This document shows, in pieces, positions 61,720 through 64,000 of a stretch of 64,000 nucleotides of DNA; position 1 is the stretch's first letter; the number at the start of each line of letters is the position of its first letter. The stretch covers positions 1 to 64,000 of the forward strand of contig CALUIM010000006.1 of the NCBI GenBank assembly GCA_944320725.1. Reading direction: 5' to 3'. Made by a program: the position numbers and the translations under genes. A model generated the notes under the pieces. The model did no database searches. It saw nothing but the letters and a program-made list of their open reading frames with translations, and had not been told where the DNA came from. The stretch is from an uncultured Coriobacteriaceae bacterium. Its GTDB lineage: Bacteria > Actinomycetota > Coriobacteriia > Coriobacteriales > Coriobacteriaceae.

Positions 61720-63963
61720 TCAATGCTTGGACCGATGGCCTTGCCGCTTCCGGCCGCCACCGAACACGCTCCCCTTGCGTGCCGTCCGACGTAGATTCTC
61801 GATTACCTCGTCCTCGCTCGCTCCTTCGGCGATGGCGCGCAGGTGCACGATCGCATCGCGCAGGCGTGCCGCCTCCTCGAAATCCATCGCCTCGGATGCC
61901 GAGCGCATATCGTCTTCCATCGTGGCGATAATGCGCGACAACTCGTCCTTGGGCAGGTTGGCGAGCTCTTCGGCAAGCTGCTGTCCCGTTGATGGACTGG
62001 CATCGGGCGCCGCATCCGCTCCATCGCCGGCGGGCGTGAAGAACGCACCATGGCCCAGGGTGTCACCGCGAGAGCGATCGCGCTTGCCCACGGTATCGGA
62101 TGCCTCGGCAATGAAGCTCGAGATGTCGTTGATGGCTTTCCGTACCGTTTTGGGTTCGATGCCATGATCCTCGTTGAACTTCATCTGGATTGCACGGCGA
62201 CGGTTCGTTTCGTCGATGGCTTCACGCATTGAGTCGGTAATGGTATCTGCGTACATGACGACCTCGCCATCAGCGTTGCGTGCAGCGCGACCGATGGTCT
62301 GAATGAGCGAACGACGGTTGCGCAAGAATCCCTCTTTATCGGCATCCAAGATCGCGACCAGCGACACCTCGGGCAAATCGAGACCCTCGCGCAAGAGGTT
62401 GATGCCCACCAGCACATCGATCTTGCCCTGGCGCAGGTCGCGCAGAATCTCAACGCGATCCATCGTGGCGGTATCCGAGTGCATGTAATTCACTTTGATG
62501 CCGGCGTCGAGTAGATGATCGGTCAGATCCTCCGCCATGCGCTTGGTGAGTGTTGTCACCAGCACGCGCTCATGCCGCGCGGTACGCACCCGTATCTCGT
62601 CGAGCAAATCATCAATCTGCCCGTGCACCGGCCGCACATCGATCTTGGGGTCGAGCAGACCGGTGGGACGAATGATCTGCTCCACGTTGTTCTGACTTAC
62701 CCGAAGCTCGTAATCGCCCGGCGTCGCCGAGACATAGATGAATTGCGGCACGCGCGCCTCGAACTCATCGAAGCGCAAAGGGCGGTTATCGAGGGCCGAG
62801 GGCAGGCGGAACCCGTGCTCCACGAGCGTCACCTTGCGCGAGCGATCGCCTTCATGCATACCGCGAATCTGAGGCACGGTCACATGGCTCTCGTCGATAA
62901 TGCAGAGCATGTCTTTCGGGAAGTAGTCGATGAGCGTAAACGGCGGTTCACCAGGCTTTCGCCCATCGAGATGCCGCGAGTAGTTCTCGATGCCATTGCA
63001 GTAGCCCATGGTTTCGAGCATCTCGAGGTCGTAATCGGTGCGCTGCTGCAGACGCTGAGCCTCAAGCAGCTTATCCGCCGCCTTGAGCTCGGCAACGCGC
63101 CCCTCGAGCTCTTCTTCGATGGTTTTAAGCGCGTGCGTCACCTTGGGTTTTTCGGTTACATAATGCGAGGCCGGCCATACGGGAATGGCGTCGTACTCAC
63201 GCAGGATCTCACCGGTCACCTCATCGATTTCGGCAATGAGTTCAACTTCGTCGCCAAAGAACTCAAAACGTAGCGGGTGCTCGGCATAGGGCGGGAATAC
63301 ATCGACCACATCGCCGCGGACGCGAAACGTGCCACGTGCAAGGTCGAAATCGTTGCGGTCATATTGGATGTCGATCAGCGCGTGAATGAAATCATCGCGC
63401 TCAAGCGGTACCCGTTTGTCGACATTCGGTGCCAAGCCCGCATAGTCCTCGGGCGAGCCGATACCGTAGATGCACGACACACTCGCGACAACGATGACAT
63501 CACGGCGCGAAAGCAGCGACGCCGTCGCCTGATGTCGCAACATCTCGACTTCCCCGTTGATTGAGGCATCCTTCTCGATGTAGGTATCCGACTGGGGAAC
63601 GTATGCTTCAGGCTGGTAGTAATCGTAGTAGGATACGAAGTACACAACCGCATTATGCGGGAAGAACTCCTTGAGCTCGCTGGCAAGCTGGGCTGCAAGC
63701 GTTTTGTTGGGCGCCATGACCAGCGTGGGCTTGCCGAGCGCCTCGATCGTCTTCGCCATTGTATAGGTCTTACCGGAACCCGTTACGCCCAACAGCACCT
63801 GATAGCGATCGCCATCGCGCACACCCTGCACCAACGCGTCGATTGCCTGCGGCTGATCGCCCGACGGCTGAAACGGCGATACGACCTCGAATGCAACAGG
63901 TTCGCCGGCGACACCAAAACGCTTCAGCTCGCCGCCAACGCGCTCGACCTCTTGAATCTCCAT
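61720..63963 (-). CDS. uvrB: excinuclease ABC subunit B
   Basis: A 747-residue helicase-like damage verifier. It has Walker [13 protein letters not shown], the beta-hairpin [24 protein letters not shown] ([11 protein letters not shown]), [13 protein letters not shown] and the QTIGRAARN motif VI. The C-terminal UVR domain ([19 protein letters not shown]), which contacts UvrC, follows a long acidic linker (about 640-690). It ends in a basic tail [13 protein letters not shown]. The ATG at 63963 has AAGGAGCC before it. Confidence 0.97.
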   Translation of the reverse strand: MEIQEVERVGGELKRFGVAGEPVAFEVVSPFQPSGDQPQAIDALVQGVRDGDRYQVLLGVTGSGKTYTMAKTIEALGKPTLVMAPNKTLAAQLASELKEFFPHNAVVYFVSYYDYYQPEAYVPQSDTYIEKDASINGEVEMLRHQATASLLSRRDVIVVASVSCIYGIGSPEDYAGLAPNVDKRVPLERDDFIHALIDIQYDRNDFDLARGTFRVRGDVVDVFPPYAEHPLRFEFFGDEVELIAEIDEVTGEILREYDAIPVWPASHYVTEKPKVTHALKTIEEELEGRVAELKAADKLLEAQRLQQRTDYDLEMLETMGYCNGIENYSRHLDGRKPGEPPFTLIDYFPKDMLCIIDESHVTVPQIRGMHEGDRSRKVTLVEHGFRLPSALDNRPLRFDEFEARVPQFIYVSATPGDYELRVSQNNVEQIIRPTGLLDPKIDVRPVHGQIDDLLDEIRVRTARHERVLVTTLTKRMAEDLTDHLLDAGIKVNYMHSDTATMDRVEILRDLRQGKIDVLVGINLLREGLDLPEVSLVAILDADKEGFLRNRRSLIQTIGRAARNADGEVVMYADTITDSMREAIDETNRRRAIQMKFNEDHGIEPKTVRKAINDISSFIAEASDTVGKRDRSRGDTLGHGAFFTPAGDGADAAPDASPSTGQQLAEELANLPKDELSRIIATMEDDMRSASEAMDFEEAARLRDAIVHLRAIAEGASEDEVIENLRRTARKGSVFGGGRKRQGHRSKH

Positions 63964-64000
63964 AGCAGGCTCCTTAGGACGCGCAATTGCTAGGAGGAGA

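Overview
The window looks like a chromosomal segment of a Gram-positive, high-GC gut actinobacterium of the class Coriobacteriia, most likely Collinsella or a close relative. This is inferred from gene content, not from any search: GC is roughly 60% by eye, there are WhiA and RapZ homologues, a gap-pgk-tpiA-gpmI-secG block, Tat-type lipoprotein oligopeptide-binding proteins, DUF3793, and many XRE/membrane-protein pairs. No rRNA, CRISPR array, prophage or complete insertion sequence is visible.

Layout. 0.1-2.1 kb: two XRE regulator/membrane-protein modules. 2.4-4.8 kb: flavodoxin, DUF3793 protein and ferrochelatase, an apparently iron-linked cluster. 5-12 kb: TrmL, an anion permease, a membrane protein that is probably frameshifted, an MIF-family tautomerase, a VanH-like D-lactate dehydrogenase, a metallo-beta-lactamase-fold hydrolase with a pentapeptide protein, and a Fic protein behind a pair of dyad operators. 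12-17 kb: four tRNAs (Val, Gly, Cys, Leu) around a PAS-GAF-PP2C phosphatase and a fused STAS/anti-sigma kinase. 17-25 kb: an oligopeptide ABC importer (oppABCDF) plus an extra binding protein. 25-32.5 kb: secG, lower glycolysis, whiA and rapZ. 32.5-41 kb: a nan operon (nanE, nanK, nanA) joined to a peptide-family ABC importer with a fused permease-ATPase, probably a sialic acid uptake and breakdown unit. 41-47 kb: uvrC, murJ, ybaK and an ATP-grasp ligase in one tight operon, divergent from an aspartate racemase. 47-53 kb: a lipoprotein, an NlpC/P60 hydrolase and uvrA. 53-56.5 kb: an HxlR regulator divergent from an NmrA-like reductase, a zinc-type macrodomain and a class M sirtuin. 56.6-64 kb: Mrp, two flavoproteins, a membrane protein and uvrB.

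How the parts fit. The order rapZ-whiA-gap-pgk-tpiA-(gpmI)-secG is a familiar actinobacterial arrangement, normally with uvrC and yvcK beside rapZ. Here yvcK is missing and the sialic acid operon lies between uvrC and rapZ, which suggests insertion into an ancestral block. The ATP-grasp ligase, the aspartate racemase and MurJ point to D-aspartate in peptidoglycan cross-bridges. The macrodomain/sirtuin pair is a reversible protein ADP-ribosylation module without the lipoylation partners it has in staphylococci and streptococci. Its HxlR/NmrA neighbours suggest control by electrophile or redox stress. All three uvr genes are in this window but not adjacent.

The best candidates for less-described biology are the reduced macrodomain/SirTM operon, the Fic gene with two mirror-image CCGATATCGG operators around its promoter, the STAS-kinase fusion, and unexplained AT-rich dyads after the sirtuin gene and in the 60.5-61.0 kb gene-free stretch.
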